Assembly: GCA_015232485.1 (NCBI GenBank)
Contig: JADFZP010000047.1
Location: 3,192 to 9,295 of the forward strand
Direction of reading: 5' to 3'
DNA length: 6,104 nt
DNA from: Alphaproteobacteria bacterium
GTDB taxonomy: Bacteria; Pseudomonadota; Alphaproteobacteria; Rhodospirillales; Magnetospirillaceae
Every line of letters begins with the position of its first letter. The first letter of the stretch is position 1. Shown here piece by piece: positions 1 through 6,104 of this stretch. Under the pieces are notes generated by a model. The model searched no databases. It worked only from the letters and a program-made list of their open reading frames with translations, and was not told the origin of the DNA. The position numbers were made by a program, and so were the translations under genes.

Positions 1-3000
1 TACTCCGCCGGCCCGCCCTCCTCGGCCAGGGGGGTCGAGCGGCGCAGGACGCGCTCGCGCCAGAAGCGCCGCGCGTTGATGCGCAGCATCAGGGCGGCGG
101 GGGTGACGAACAGGGTCAGGATGGTGGCGAAGGCCAGACCGAAGGCCACCGCGACGGCCAGTTGGGTCCACCACTGGGTCGAGGGGCCGCCGACCGTGAT
201 TTCGCGCGTCACGAAATCGATGTTGACCCCGAACACCATGGGAAGCAGGCCGAGAATCGTCGTGATGGTGGTCAGCATGACCGGGCGCAGGCGTTGCGCG
301 CCGGTGCGCAGGATGGCCTGGATGTCGTCGCCCTCCAGCTTCAGGCGGTCGTAGGTGTCGATCAAGACGATGTTGTTGTTGACCACGATGCCGGCCAGCG
401 AGATCACGCCGATGCCGCTCATGATGATGCCGAAGGGCTGGCCGACGATCAGAAGGCCCAGCATGACGCCCAGCGTCGACATGATCACCGCGCTGAGGAT
501 CAGGAAGCTGGAATAGAAGCTGTTGAACTGGGTGACCAGGATCAGCGCGATCATGAACAGCGCCACGGTGAAGGCCTTGCCCAGGAATTCCTGACTTTTC
601 TTCTGCTCCTCGTCCTCGCCCTTGAAGGTCCAGTCGAGTCCGGCCGGAAGGTCGAGGGTCCGCATGCCGGCGCGGATCGCTTGAACCTTGTCGTCGGGCA
701 GCACGCCGGGCGCCACGTCGGCCCTGACGGTCTCAACGCGCTGGCCGTCGACCCGGCGCAACTGGCCGACCTTGGGCCGGGCGACGATCTCGACGAAATT
801 GCCCATCGGAACGGGGCCGGCTTCGGCCGGCACGCGCAGCCGGCGTAGTTGTTCGAGGTTTCGGTACTCCTGTGGAAAGCGGGCCACGATGTCGACCTCG
901 TCGGTCGAGTCGTCGGGACGGTAGTCGGCGAATTTCAGGCCCTTGGTCACCAGCTTGACGACGTCGCCGATCGCCGTCACGTCGGCGCCGTATTTGGCGG
1001 CCTGGGCGCGGTCGACCACGAATTCCCATTGGATGCCGGGCACCGCGCGGCTGTCTTCGACGTCGGCCAAACCGGGCGTGGCGTCGAACAGGGCGCGCAC
1101 CATGGGCGTCGCCGCCTCCAAAAGCGAGGGATCGCGCGCCGAAAGCTGGACCTGCACCGGCTTGCCGACCGGCGGCCCGGCCTCGGGCTTGCGCACCTCG
1201 ATCACCAGGCCGGGCAGGTCGGCGGTGCGCGCCCGCACCTCGGCCAGGATGGCGCTGCCCTTGGGGCGGGCGCGCCAGTCGGCCAGTTCGAGCTGGATCA
1301 ACCCGATCACGTCCTCGGCCAAGTCCTGGCCCGAGCCGGTGATCAAACCCGAGCGCGCATAGACGGTGTCGATGCCCTGGATGCCCAGGATGCGGCTTTC
1401 CACCTGACGCAGCAGCTCGTCCTTTTCATGGACCGAGAGATTGCCGCGCGCATGCACTTGCACGATGGCCTGTTCGGGCTCGACGTCGGGGAAGAACTCG
1501 ACCCCCTTGCCGAAGGCGCCATAGGACACCTGCACGGCGATCAGCGAGGCGACCGCCCCCAGCACCACCTTGCCCGGATGGGCCAAGGCGCGGCGCAGCA
1601 GGCGGACATAGAGGCCGGTATAACCGGGCACGCTGGACAGATCGCCGGTTTCACCGGCGGCGATGGCGCGCATGCTGGAGGCGTCGGAGGCGCCGGGCGC
1701 GCCCATGATGGCGCCCAGGCAGGGCACGAAGACCAGCGCCATCAACAGCGAGGCCGACAGCGTGGCCAGCAGGGTGATCGGCAGATACTTCATGAACTGG
1801 CCGACCGTGCCGGTCCAGAACAGCAGCGGCAGAAAGGCGGCCAGCGTGGTCAGAGTCGAGGCGATCACCGGCCACGCCATGCGCTGCCCGGCATGGATAT
1901 AGGCCTCGCGGCGCGGCACGCCCTCGATCATCTTGCGGTCGGCCAGTTCGGTGACGACGATGGCGCCGTCGACCAGCATGCCGGCCGCCAGGATCAGCGA
2001 GAACAGCACCACCATGTTGATGGTCAGGCCCAGCGCCGCCAGCACCAGGAATCCCATCAGGAACGAGCCGGGAATGGCCAGTCCGACCAACCCGCCGGTA
2101 CGCACCCCCAACACGCCGACCACCACCACCAGAACCAGCACGATCGAGCTGATCACGTTGTTCTGCAGGTCGGTCAGCATGTTCTTGATCTCGACCGACT
2201 GGTCCTGCATGAAGGCGACGCGCACATTGGGCGGCCAAGCGGCGCTTTCGCGGGCGACCACGGCGCGCACCTTGTCGACCGTCTCGATGATGTTGGTGCC
2301 GATCCGCTTCGACACCTGGAGGGCGATGGCCGGGCGGCCGTCGACCCGCGCGAAGCCCTCGGGATCGGCGAAGGCGCGGCGTCCCTCGGCGACGTCGCGC
2401 AGCTTGACCACCGCGTCGTCGCGCACCTTGACCGGCAGGTCCAGCACCTCGTTCACGTCGGCCAGCAGGCCGGGAACCTTGATCGCGAAGCGACCCCGGC
2501 CGGTGTCCAACGCGCCGGCCGCCACCACCCGGTTCGACCGCGACACGAACCCCACCAGATCAAGCGCGTTCAGGCCATAGCTTTCCAGCCGCGCCGGGTC
2601 GATCAGGATTTCGACCTGCTCGTCGCGCTCGCCCGCGATGTCGACCTCGAGCACCGAATCGATGCCCTCCAGCTCGCGTTCCAGCTTGCGCGCCAGACCG
2701 AGCAGGGCGCGCTCGGGCACCTCGCCCGACAGCGCCACGACGATGATCGGGAACAGGCTGATGTTGACTTCCTTGACCACCGGGTCGTCGGCGTCCTCGG
2801 GCAGTTCGCCTTTGGCCAGATCGACGCGCTCGCGCACGTCGCTCAACGCCTGATCGGGATCGAAGCCGGCCTCGAACTCCAGCAATACGTTGGCGCCGCC
2901 CTCATAGGCGGTCGAGCGCATCTCCTTGACGCCCTCGATGCCGCGCAGTTCCTGCTCCATGGGCCGGACCAGCAGGCGTTCGGCGTCGCCCGGCGAGATG

Positions 3001-3161
3001 CCGGTATGGTTCATGGCGACGTAAAGGATGGGGATCGGAACGTCCGGCGCGGCCTCTTTGGGGATGCCGTTGTAAGCCTGCATGCCGCCGATCAGGATCA
3101 TCACCAGAAGGCTCAGCACCACCCGCGCATGATCGGTCGCGGCCCGGATGAGGGTATTCAT
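1..3161 (-). CDS. RND-family multidrug efflux permease (HAE1/AcrB-like), C-terminus cut by window edge
   Basis: Inner-membrane pump of a tripartite efflux system. RND permeases use the proton gradient to capture substrates in the periplasm or membrane and pass them to an outer-membrane channel. The frame is open for 1053 codons from the ATG at 3161. Visible parts in order: TM1 at about residues 14-31; first porter region (FPII.VALSG near 140); TM2-TM6 from about 335; TM4 with VDGAIVV at 397-403; TM7 at about 533-551 followed by VEFFPDVEPE; second porter region; TM8 from about 862; TM10 with GIVVNNNIVLID; and RLRPVMLTT at 957-965. The visible end, after TM12, is an Arg-rich tail (INARRFWRERVLRR), so only a few residues should be missing. 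Against AcrB, D398 matches D407, but G399 replaces D408 and N928 replaces K940. R957 and T964 match R971 and T978. The start overlaps the adaptor stop (ATGA), with AGGA and GGTGA upstream as ribosome binding sequence. The pump family is clear; the substrate cannot be told. Confidence 0.96.
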   Translation of the reverse strand, partial: MNTLIRAATDHARVVLSLLVMILIGGMQAYNGIPKEAAPDVPIPILYVAMNHTGISPGDAERLLVRPMEQELRGIEGVKEMRSTAYEGGANVLLEFEAGFDPDQALSDVRERVDLAKGELPEDADDPVVKEVNISLFPIIVVALSGEVPERALLGLARKLERELEGIDSVLEVDIAGERDEQVEILIDPARLESYGLNALDLVGFVSRSNRVVAAGALDTGRGRFAIKVPGLLADVNEVLDLPVKVRDDAVVKLRDVAEGRRAFADPEGFARVDGRPAIALQVSKRIGTNIIETVDKVRAVVARESAAWPPNVRVAFMQDQSVEIKNMLTDLQNNVISSIVLVLVVVVGVLGVRTGGLVGLAIPGSFLMGFLVLAALGLTINMVVLFSLILAAGMLVDGAIVVTELADRKMIEGVPRREAYIHAGQRMAWPVIASTLTTLAAFLPLLFWTGTVGQFMKYLPITLLATLSASLLMALVFVPCLGAIMGAPGASDASSMRAIAAGETGDLSSVPGYTGLYVRLLRRALAHPGKVVLGAVASLIAVQVSYGAFGKGVEFFPDVEPEQAIVQVHARGNLSVHEKDELLRQVESRILGIQGIDTVYARSGLITGSGQDLAEDVIGLIQLELADWRARPKGSAILAEVRARTADLPGLVIEVRKPEAGPPVGKPVQVQLSARDPSLLEAATPMVRALFDATPGLADVEDSRAVPGIQWEFVVDRAQAAKYGADVTAIGDVVKLVTKGLKFADYRPDDSTDEVDIVARFPQEYRNLEQLRRLRVPAEAGPVPMGNFVEIVARPKVGQLRRVDGQRVETVRADVAPGVLPDDKVQAIRAGMRTLDLPAGLDWTFKGEDEEQKKSQEFLGKAFTVALFMIALILVTQFNSFYSSFLILSAVIMSTLGVMLGLLIVGQPFGIIMSGIGVISLAGIVVNNNIVLIDTYDRLKLEGDDIQAILRTGAQRLRPVMLTTITTILGLLPMVFGVNIDFVTREITVGGPSTQWWTQLAVAVAFGLAFATILTLFVTPAALMLRINARRFWRERVLRRSTPLAEEGGPAE

Positions 3162-4222
3162 TTCACCTGATCCTCGGGCACCGGGCGAACCATCTGGCCG
3201 GCCTTCACCCAATCCTGGCCGACCGTGATCAAGGTCGCGGTGGGTGGCAGCCCCGCCAGCCACAGGCCCTCGGGGCCGTGGCCGATCACCTGGACCGGCG
3301 CGAAGGCGACCACGCCCTCGGCGTCGACCGTCTTGACCCCCACCCGACCGGCATCGTCGAGCGCCAGCACGGCGGGCGACACCAGATGGGCCGGCGTGAC
3401 CAGCGCGGGCAGGCGCAACTCGGCGGTGACGCCCGAGGGAATGCCCAGCGGATTGGCCACCTCGATCCACACCTCGAAGGTGCGGGTGCCGGCGCGGGCG
3501 GTGGGCGACACATAGGTGACCTTGCCGACCAGGGTTTGGCCGGTGACCAGACGCGCCGTCGCCTCGGTGCCGGGCGACAAGGCCATCACGTCGCGCTCGG
3601 AGACGTCGGCCGCCACCAGCAGCGGATCGAGATCGACGATGGTGCCGGCCACTCCGCCGGGCTGCAACACGTCGCCCAGTTGCACGGGCCGGGTCGCCAG
3701 CACGCCCGCGAAGGGCGCGCGGATGGTGGTGCGCTCGATGTCCAGGCGGATCTCGGCCATATGGGCGCGCGCCTCGTCCAACTCGGCCTGGGCCTCGGCG
3801 AGGCGGACCCGCGAGGCGTATTCCTTGGCCGCCAGACTGGAGGCCGCCTCGAATTGCAGGGCGCGGCGTTCGACGGCGGCGCGGGCCTCGGCCAGATGCG
3901 CCTCGCGGTCGTCCTTCTCCAGGCGCAGGATCGTCTGGCCGGCCACCACATGGGCGCCTTCGGCCACCGCGATCTCGGCGACGCGGCCGGTGGTTTCGCT
4001 GCGCAACGTGACGGTGCGCGAGGCGCGGGTGGCGCCCTGCACGACGATCTCGGCGGTCTTGGGCGCGGCCTCGATGACCCGCACCCGCACCTGGGCGAGC
4101 GGCGTCTCGACTTGGGCGGCGTTCTTGGGCGGCGGCACGACCGCCGCGCCGAACTGGCCCGAGGCCAGCCAAGCGCCCACCGCCAGCAGCACCGCCAGCG
4201 CGATCACCATCGACGATCTCAT
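3158..4222 (-). CDS. RND efflux periplasmic adaptor (membrane fusion protein, HlyD/AcrA-like)
   Basis: Adaptor of 354 residues that bridges the RND permease to an outer-membrane channel in the periplasm. Residues 5-22 form one hydrophobic N-terminal segment (signal anchor). There is no Cys for lipid attachment, so it is probably membrane-anchored rather than a lipoprotein. The lipoyl half-motif lies near 78-104 (TTGRVAEIAVAEG..V..GQ.IL.LE). A short alpha-hairpin rich in Ala, Glu and Arg spans about 105-163. The second lipoyl half follows (TTIRAPFAGV, 165-174; GDVLQPG, 183-189), then a beta-barrel with TRTFEVWIEVANP (246-258) and PSGVTAELRLP (262-272), all typical of this family. The start is the ATG at 4222, which overlaps the MarR stop as ATGA and has AAGAGGGG five bases upstream. 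The same frame stays open further upstream, but only as a shadow of the MarR gene, so the longer version is rejected. The stop overlaps the permease start. Confidence 0.95.
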   Translation of the reverse strand: MRSSMVIALAVLLAVGAWLASGQFGAAVVPPPKNAAQVETPLAQVRVRVIEAAPKTAEIVVQGATRASRTVTLRSETTGRVAEIAVAEGAHVVAGQTILRLEKDDREAHLAEARAAVERRALQFEAASSLAAKEYASRVRLAEAQAELDEARAHMAEIRLDIERTTIRAPFAGVLATRPVQLGDVLQPGGVAGTIVDLDPLLVAADVSERDVMALSPGTEATARLVTGQTLVGKVTYVSPTARAGTRTFEVWIEVANPLGIPSGVTAELRLPALVTPAHLVSPAVLALDDAGRVGVKTVDAEGVVAFAPVQVIGHGPEGLWLAGLPPTATLITVGQDWVKAGQMVRPVPEDQVK

Positions 4223-4722
4223 GATTGCCCCTCTTCGTCCGAGCCGGGCAGCGCGGCCCAGACGGGTGTGAAACCGCGCCCCGACAGGCGGCCGATCACA
4301 TGATGCAGCAGGCGCTTCAGCGCCTCGACCTCGGCCTCGGGCAGCCCCTCGACCGCCATGTCGTGGACGGCGATGGCGTCGGGGATCAGCGCGTCCCGCA
4401 GCTCCAAGCCGCGCGGCGACAGGCGCACGATCACCTCGCGCCGGTCCTGCGGATTGCGGGCCCGCGTCACCAGGCCATCCCGCTCCATGCGGTCCAGCGT
4501 GCGGGTCAGCGTGGCCGGCTCGACCGCCACCCGCCGCCCCAGATCGCCCTGCGAAAGCCCGTCCTCCTGCCACAGCCGCATCAGGATCGGCCAATGGGCC
4601 AGCGCCGAGCCCTGCAACTGCATCCGCTCGTGCATCGCCCGCCCCAGCAGGCGGGCCGACATGCTGAGCAGATAGCCCAGGCTTTCTTCAAGGAGATAGT
4701 CGCGGGCGTCCGTGGCGCTCAT
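4219..4722 (-). CDS. MarR-family transcriptional regulator of the efflux operon
   Basis: Small dimeric winged-helix DNA-binding protein of 167 residues, the usual MarR length. N-terminal dimerisation helix at about 8-36; winged helix at about 41-106. The recognition helix region is VEPATLTRTLDRMERDGLV (67-85), and the wing carries NPQDRREVIVRLSPRG (90-105) with the conserved Asp-Arg-Arg (93-95). The C-terminal helices (115-148) would complete the dimer interface. MarR proteins usually repress their own operon and release DNA when a small phenolic or drug-like ligand binds. Being first gene of an efflux operon fits that, but the ligand is not predictable. ATG 4722 is preferred over an in-frame TTG at 4728, because AAGG (4734-4731) stands eight bases before the ATG but only two before the TTG. 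An inverted repeat at 4732-4760 directly upstream is the likely binding site. An activator role, as in some MarR proteins, is not excluded. Confidence 0.95.
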   Translation of the reverse strand: MSATDARDYLLEESLGYLLSMSARLLGRAMHERMQLQGSALAHWPILMRLWQEDGLSQGDLGRRVAVEPATLTRTLDRMERDGLVTRARNPQDRREVIVRLSPRGLELRDALIPDAIAVHDMAVEGLPEAEVEALKRLLHHVIGRLSGRGFTPVWAALPGSDEEGQS

Positions 4723-4731
4723 GCGCAAAGC

Positions 4732-4760
4732 CTTACCATGCTGATAGTCAGCATGCTAAG
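4732..4760. promoter_or_regulatory. Inverted repeat, probable MarR operator
   Basis: Arms cttaccatgctga (4732-4744) and tcagcatgctaag (4748-4760) flank the spacer tag. They are complementary at 12 of 13 positions, and the inner 8 bp on each side pair perfectly. The right half, ttagcatgctga read on the minus strand, is itself a 10-of-12 palindrome of the size MarR dimers bind. The site begins nine bases upstream of the regulator ATG and covers its AAGG ribosome binding sequence. Occupancy would therefore block transcription start or early elongation of the efflux operon. Assignment to this regulator is inferred from symmetry and position; no binding is shown. Confidence 0.7.
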
Positions 4761-4785
4761 TATTCGATCGGGGCGAGGGACGCAA
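4757..4785 (-). promoter_or_regulatory. Weak candidate promoter for the efflux operon
   Basis: On the minus strand TTGCGT (4785-4780) is followed, after 17 bases, by TACTTA (4762-4757). The -35 match is fair and the -10 match is poor. Its merit is position: the -10 element would overlap the outer arm of the inverted repeat at 4732-4760, as expected for repression by steric blocking. Other spacings using TAGCAT inside the repeat are possible. Treat it as a pointer only. Confidence 0.25.
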
Positions 4786-4814
4786 CCATCCGCTCGTCAT
4801 GGCTGGGATGCGCC

Positions 4815-4843
4815 TTTACCCACGGTGCAACGACTGCCAAACT
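4815..4843 (+). promoter_or_regulatory. Very weak candidate promoter for the ATPase gene pair
   Basis: TTTACC (4815-4820), a 17-base gap, then CAAACT (4838-4843). Four of six and three of six bases match the sigma-70 consensus. This would give a leader of roughly 35 bases before the ATG at 4885. Nothing else in 4761-4884 looks better. There is no repeat, hairpin or small ORF with a ribosome binding site in that stretch, so this half of the intergenic region is otherwise featureless to me. Confidence 0.15.
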
Positions 4844-4884
4844 GTGACGGTGATGCGCCAATACAGCCGTAGGATGAGCTTCGC

Positions 4885-6009
4885 ATGCTCGACGAAACGA
4901 CGCTTGAGACCACCAACCCCCTCGGCACATTGCGCAGTCTGCATGCCAAGCGCTTCACCGTGTTCGGCGACGAGACCTTCCAATTCTCCGATGGGCTGAA
5001 CGTCTTGGTCGGCGAGAACGGAACCGGAAAGACCCATCTCCTCAAGCTCGCTTACGCGTCGACCAAGATCCTGTACCCGGAAAAGGCCGGCAGGCCGGTG
5101 GGAGACGACGAACTACCGATCGCGCTCACCAAAAAACTGCTGAACGTTTTTTTGCCGGACGGCATTGGCCGGCTCCGCCGTCACGTCGGTCCGGGCAAGC
5201 CCGGCACGGCCAAGGTACGACTAACCTTCGCCAACGGCGGCCGGTCCACAAAGCAACTTGCGTTCGAGATCGCCGCCAACGCCGAGAAGGCGGCCATCAC
5301 GAAGGCTCCAACCGACCGGCCCGCCAGCCCGATCGGCGGGCCGGTGTACCTGCCGACACGCGAGGTCGTATCCCTGGTGCCAGATATCGTCTCCGATTAC
5401 GAGCGGACGAGCATACAATTCGAAGAGACATATTACGACTTGGCCAAGCTCTTGATCGCCCGGCCTCTGCGCGGGCCACGCAAAGCGGGCATCGACACAT
5501 TGCTGAGGCCGCTCGAACAAGCCATGGGCGGCCGCCTGGAAGCGGACCCTCGCGGGCGGCTTTACCTCAATTTCGATGGTGGTGGGAAAATCGAGGCTCC
5601 GCTGGTGTCCGAGGGGTATCGCAAGCTCGCCACGCTCGCCTACCTCATCCAAAATGGGTCCCTGGCGCTCCATGGTTCACTGTTCTGGGACGAGCCGGAA
5701 GCCAATCTGAACCCCCGCCTGATGGGTCCTTTGGCCGACACGCTGGTCCAACTGGCCGCCGATGGCGTGCAGATTTTCATCGCCACGCACAGCCTGTTCA
5801 TGATGCGCGAGATCCAACTGCGGCTTGACCGGTCTAAGGCGGACGGGCCGGCCATTCCAGTCCGGTACTTCTCCCTTCTGCGCAAGGACGGCGGCATCGT
5901 GGTCGAAGCGGCGGACGATGTCGACGACCTGAGCATGATCGCCGTGCTGGAAGCCGCCCTGGCGCAGGATGACGCCATGGAGCACCGCTACTGGGAGAGC
6001 CGCGCGTGA
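4885..6009 (+). CDS. Stand-alone AAA/ABC-type ATPase (AAA_15/AAA_21-like), candidate defence or DNA-maintenance ATPase
   Basis: Predicted soluble ATPase of 374 residues. It has a beta-rich start (LHAKRFTVFGDETFQFSDGLNVLVG) and Walker A GENGTGKT (43-50). A middle region carries VYLPTREVVSLVPD (154-167), a block typical of this ATPase group. Next come an ABC-signature-like VSEGYRKLATLAYL (241-254), Walker B SLFWDEP (265-271) with D-loop NLNP (274-277), and an H-loop IATHS (299-303). All catalytic elements are intact. There is no long coiled coil as in SMC/RecF proteins and no C-terminal TOPRIM nuclease as in OLD or GajA; the protein ends soon after the H-loop subdomain. It presumably works as a nucleotide-driven dimer with a separate effector. 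The start ATG follows AGGATGAG (4871-4878). The stop overlaps the next gene by four bases (GTGA). Codon use is more relaxed than in the efflux operon (ATA, ACA, TAT, TTG, and A6 and T7 runs), hinting at transfer. Biological role unknown; defence is an inference. Confidence 0.9.
   Translation: MLDETTLETTNPLGTLRSLHAKRFTVFGDETFQFSDGLNVLVGENGTGKTHLLKLAYASTKILYPEKAGRPVGDDELPIALTKKLLNVFLPDGIGRLRRHVGPGKPGTAKVRLTFANGGRSTKQLAFEIAANAEKAAITKAPTDRPASPIGGPVYLPTREVVSLVPDIVSDYERTSIQFEETYYDLAKLLIARPLRGPRKAGIDTLLRPLEQAMGGRLEADPRGRLYLNFDGGGKIEAPLVSEGYRKLATLAYLIQNGSLALHGSLFWDEPEANLNPRLMGPLADTLVQLAADGVQIFIATHSLFMMREIQLRLDRSKADGPAIPVRYFSLLRKDGGIVVEAADDVDDLSMIAVLEAALAQDDAMEHRYWESRA
5315..5345. repeat. Perfect GC-rich inverted repeat inside the ATPase gene
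   Basis: accggcccgcc (5315-5325) and ggcgggccggt (5335-5345) are exact reverse complements separated by nine bases. Transcribed, they would form an 11-bp, nearly all-GC stem. It lies in codons of a Pro/Gly-rich linker (DRPASPIGGPV, residues 144-154) just before the conserved LPTRE block. No T-run follows, so it is not an ordinary intrinsic terminator. It may be chance from GC-rich Pro and Gly codons, or a structure that affects translation or mRNA stability. Confidence 0.6.
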
Positions 6010-6104
6010 TCGATGTCGTCGAGGGCCAACTCGTATTCAGCTTTCCCGACGGCTGGAGCGCGGAAAAATACGACCGGCCCAACGGGTTCGTGGAACGGAA
6101 GTGC
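6006..6104 (+). CDS. Partner protein of the ATPase, N-terminal 33 codons only; function unknown
   Basis: A frame opens with GTG at 6006, overlapping the ATPase stop as GTGA, and runs to the window edge without a stop. GGGAGAG (5993-5999) lies six bases before the GTG, a good ribosome binding sequence, and the overlap implies translational coupling. The visible peptide begins MIDVVEGQLVFSFPDGW and continues with SAEKYDRPNGFVERKC. It is soluble-looking, with no signal peptide or membrane segment. From memory, small proteins that start with a similar FPDGW..KYD pattern follow ATPases of this kind and carry an IEVKD-like, possibly PD-(D/E)xK-type, motif further on. That part is outside the window, so a nuclease role cannot be claimed. 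The gene itself is well supported by the start context; its function is not. Confidence 0.75.
   Translation, partial: MIDVVEGQLVFSFPDGWSAEKYDRPNGFVERKC

Noticed and set aside
849..3170. A 773-codon open frame on the plus strand opposite the permease, with a related 228-codon frame at 162-848
   Set aside because: Both are codon-aligned with the permease on the other strand and exist because sense codons TTA, CTA and TCA are rare in this GC-rich gene. The translation is rich in His, Asp, Gln and Gly with no domain logic, and the minus-strand protein is a clear RND permease.
3278..4303. 341-codon plus-strand open frame opposite the adaptor
   Set aside because: His/Gly/Gln-rich antisense shadow of the adaptor gene with no recognisable domain or supporting start context.
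4223..4594. 124-codon N-terminal extension of the adaptor frame
   Set aside because: It lies in an alternative frame of the MarR gene and is low-complexity Ala/Gly/Arg-rich. The ATG at 4222 has a ribosome binding sequence, the ATGA overlap and a proper membrane anchor right after it.
4225..4872. Plus-strand frame of 215 codons opposite the MarR gene
   Set aside because: Antisense shadow of a clear MarR protein; it also runs across the operator without a convincing start signal.
5191..5204. Short inverted repeat ccgggc-aa-gcccgg in the ATPase gene
   Set aside because: A 6-bp stem with a 2-base loop is expected by chance in this composition and has no T-run after it.
5221..5985. Minus-strand frames of 102 to 150 codons opposite the ATPase
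   Set aside because: They overlap the conserved Walker B and signature regions of the ATPase and show no domain pattern of their own.
4885..6009. ATPase as a Gabija GajA or OLD-family nuclease
   Set aside because: The protein ends soon after the H-loop and has no room for or sign of a C-terminal TOPRIM domain.

Overview
The window comes from a GC-rich Gram-negative bacterium. Protein style and codon use suggest an alphaproteobacterium, perhaps Rhodospirillales, but this is an impression rather than a placement. It holds two unrelated gene blocks that diverge from a 162-base intergenic region (4723-4884).

Minus strand, 4722 down to 1: a compact efflux operon. It runs from a MarR-family regulator (4722-4219) to a periplasmic adaptor, or membrane fusion protein (4222-3158), to an RND inner-membrane permease (3161 to beyond base 1). 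Both junctions are 4-base ATGA overlaps, so the three genes are almost certainly co-transcribed and translationally coupled. The permease frame was followed codon by codon from its ATG to the window edge and has no stop or frameshift. It has 1053 codons here, and only the cytoplasmic C-terminal tail is cut off. No outer-membrane (TolC-like) gene is present in the window. A 29-bp near-perfect inverted repeat lies just upstream of the regulator and overlaps its ribosome binding site. It is the obvious candidate operator for autoregulation.

Plus strand, 4885 to 6104: a 374-residue stand-alone ABC/AAA-type ATPase (Walker A, signature-like, Walker B and H-loop motifs all visible). Its stop codon overlaps a GTG-started second gene that runs off the right edge after 33 codons. 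The two form a tightly coupled pair. Base composition and codon choice here are less GC-rich than in the efflux operon, which suggests an acquired module. The ATPase lacks the TOPRIM domain of OLD/GajA proteins, and the second gene is of unknown function. The pair resembles ATPase-plus-effector modules of the anti-phage type, but that role is an inference. It is the most interesting part of the window.

No tRNA, rRNA, CRISPR array, insertion sequence, attachment site or convincing terminator was seen. There is no gene-free stretch over 300 bases.
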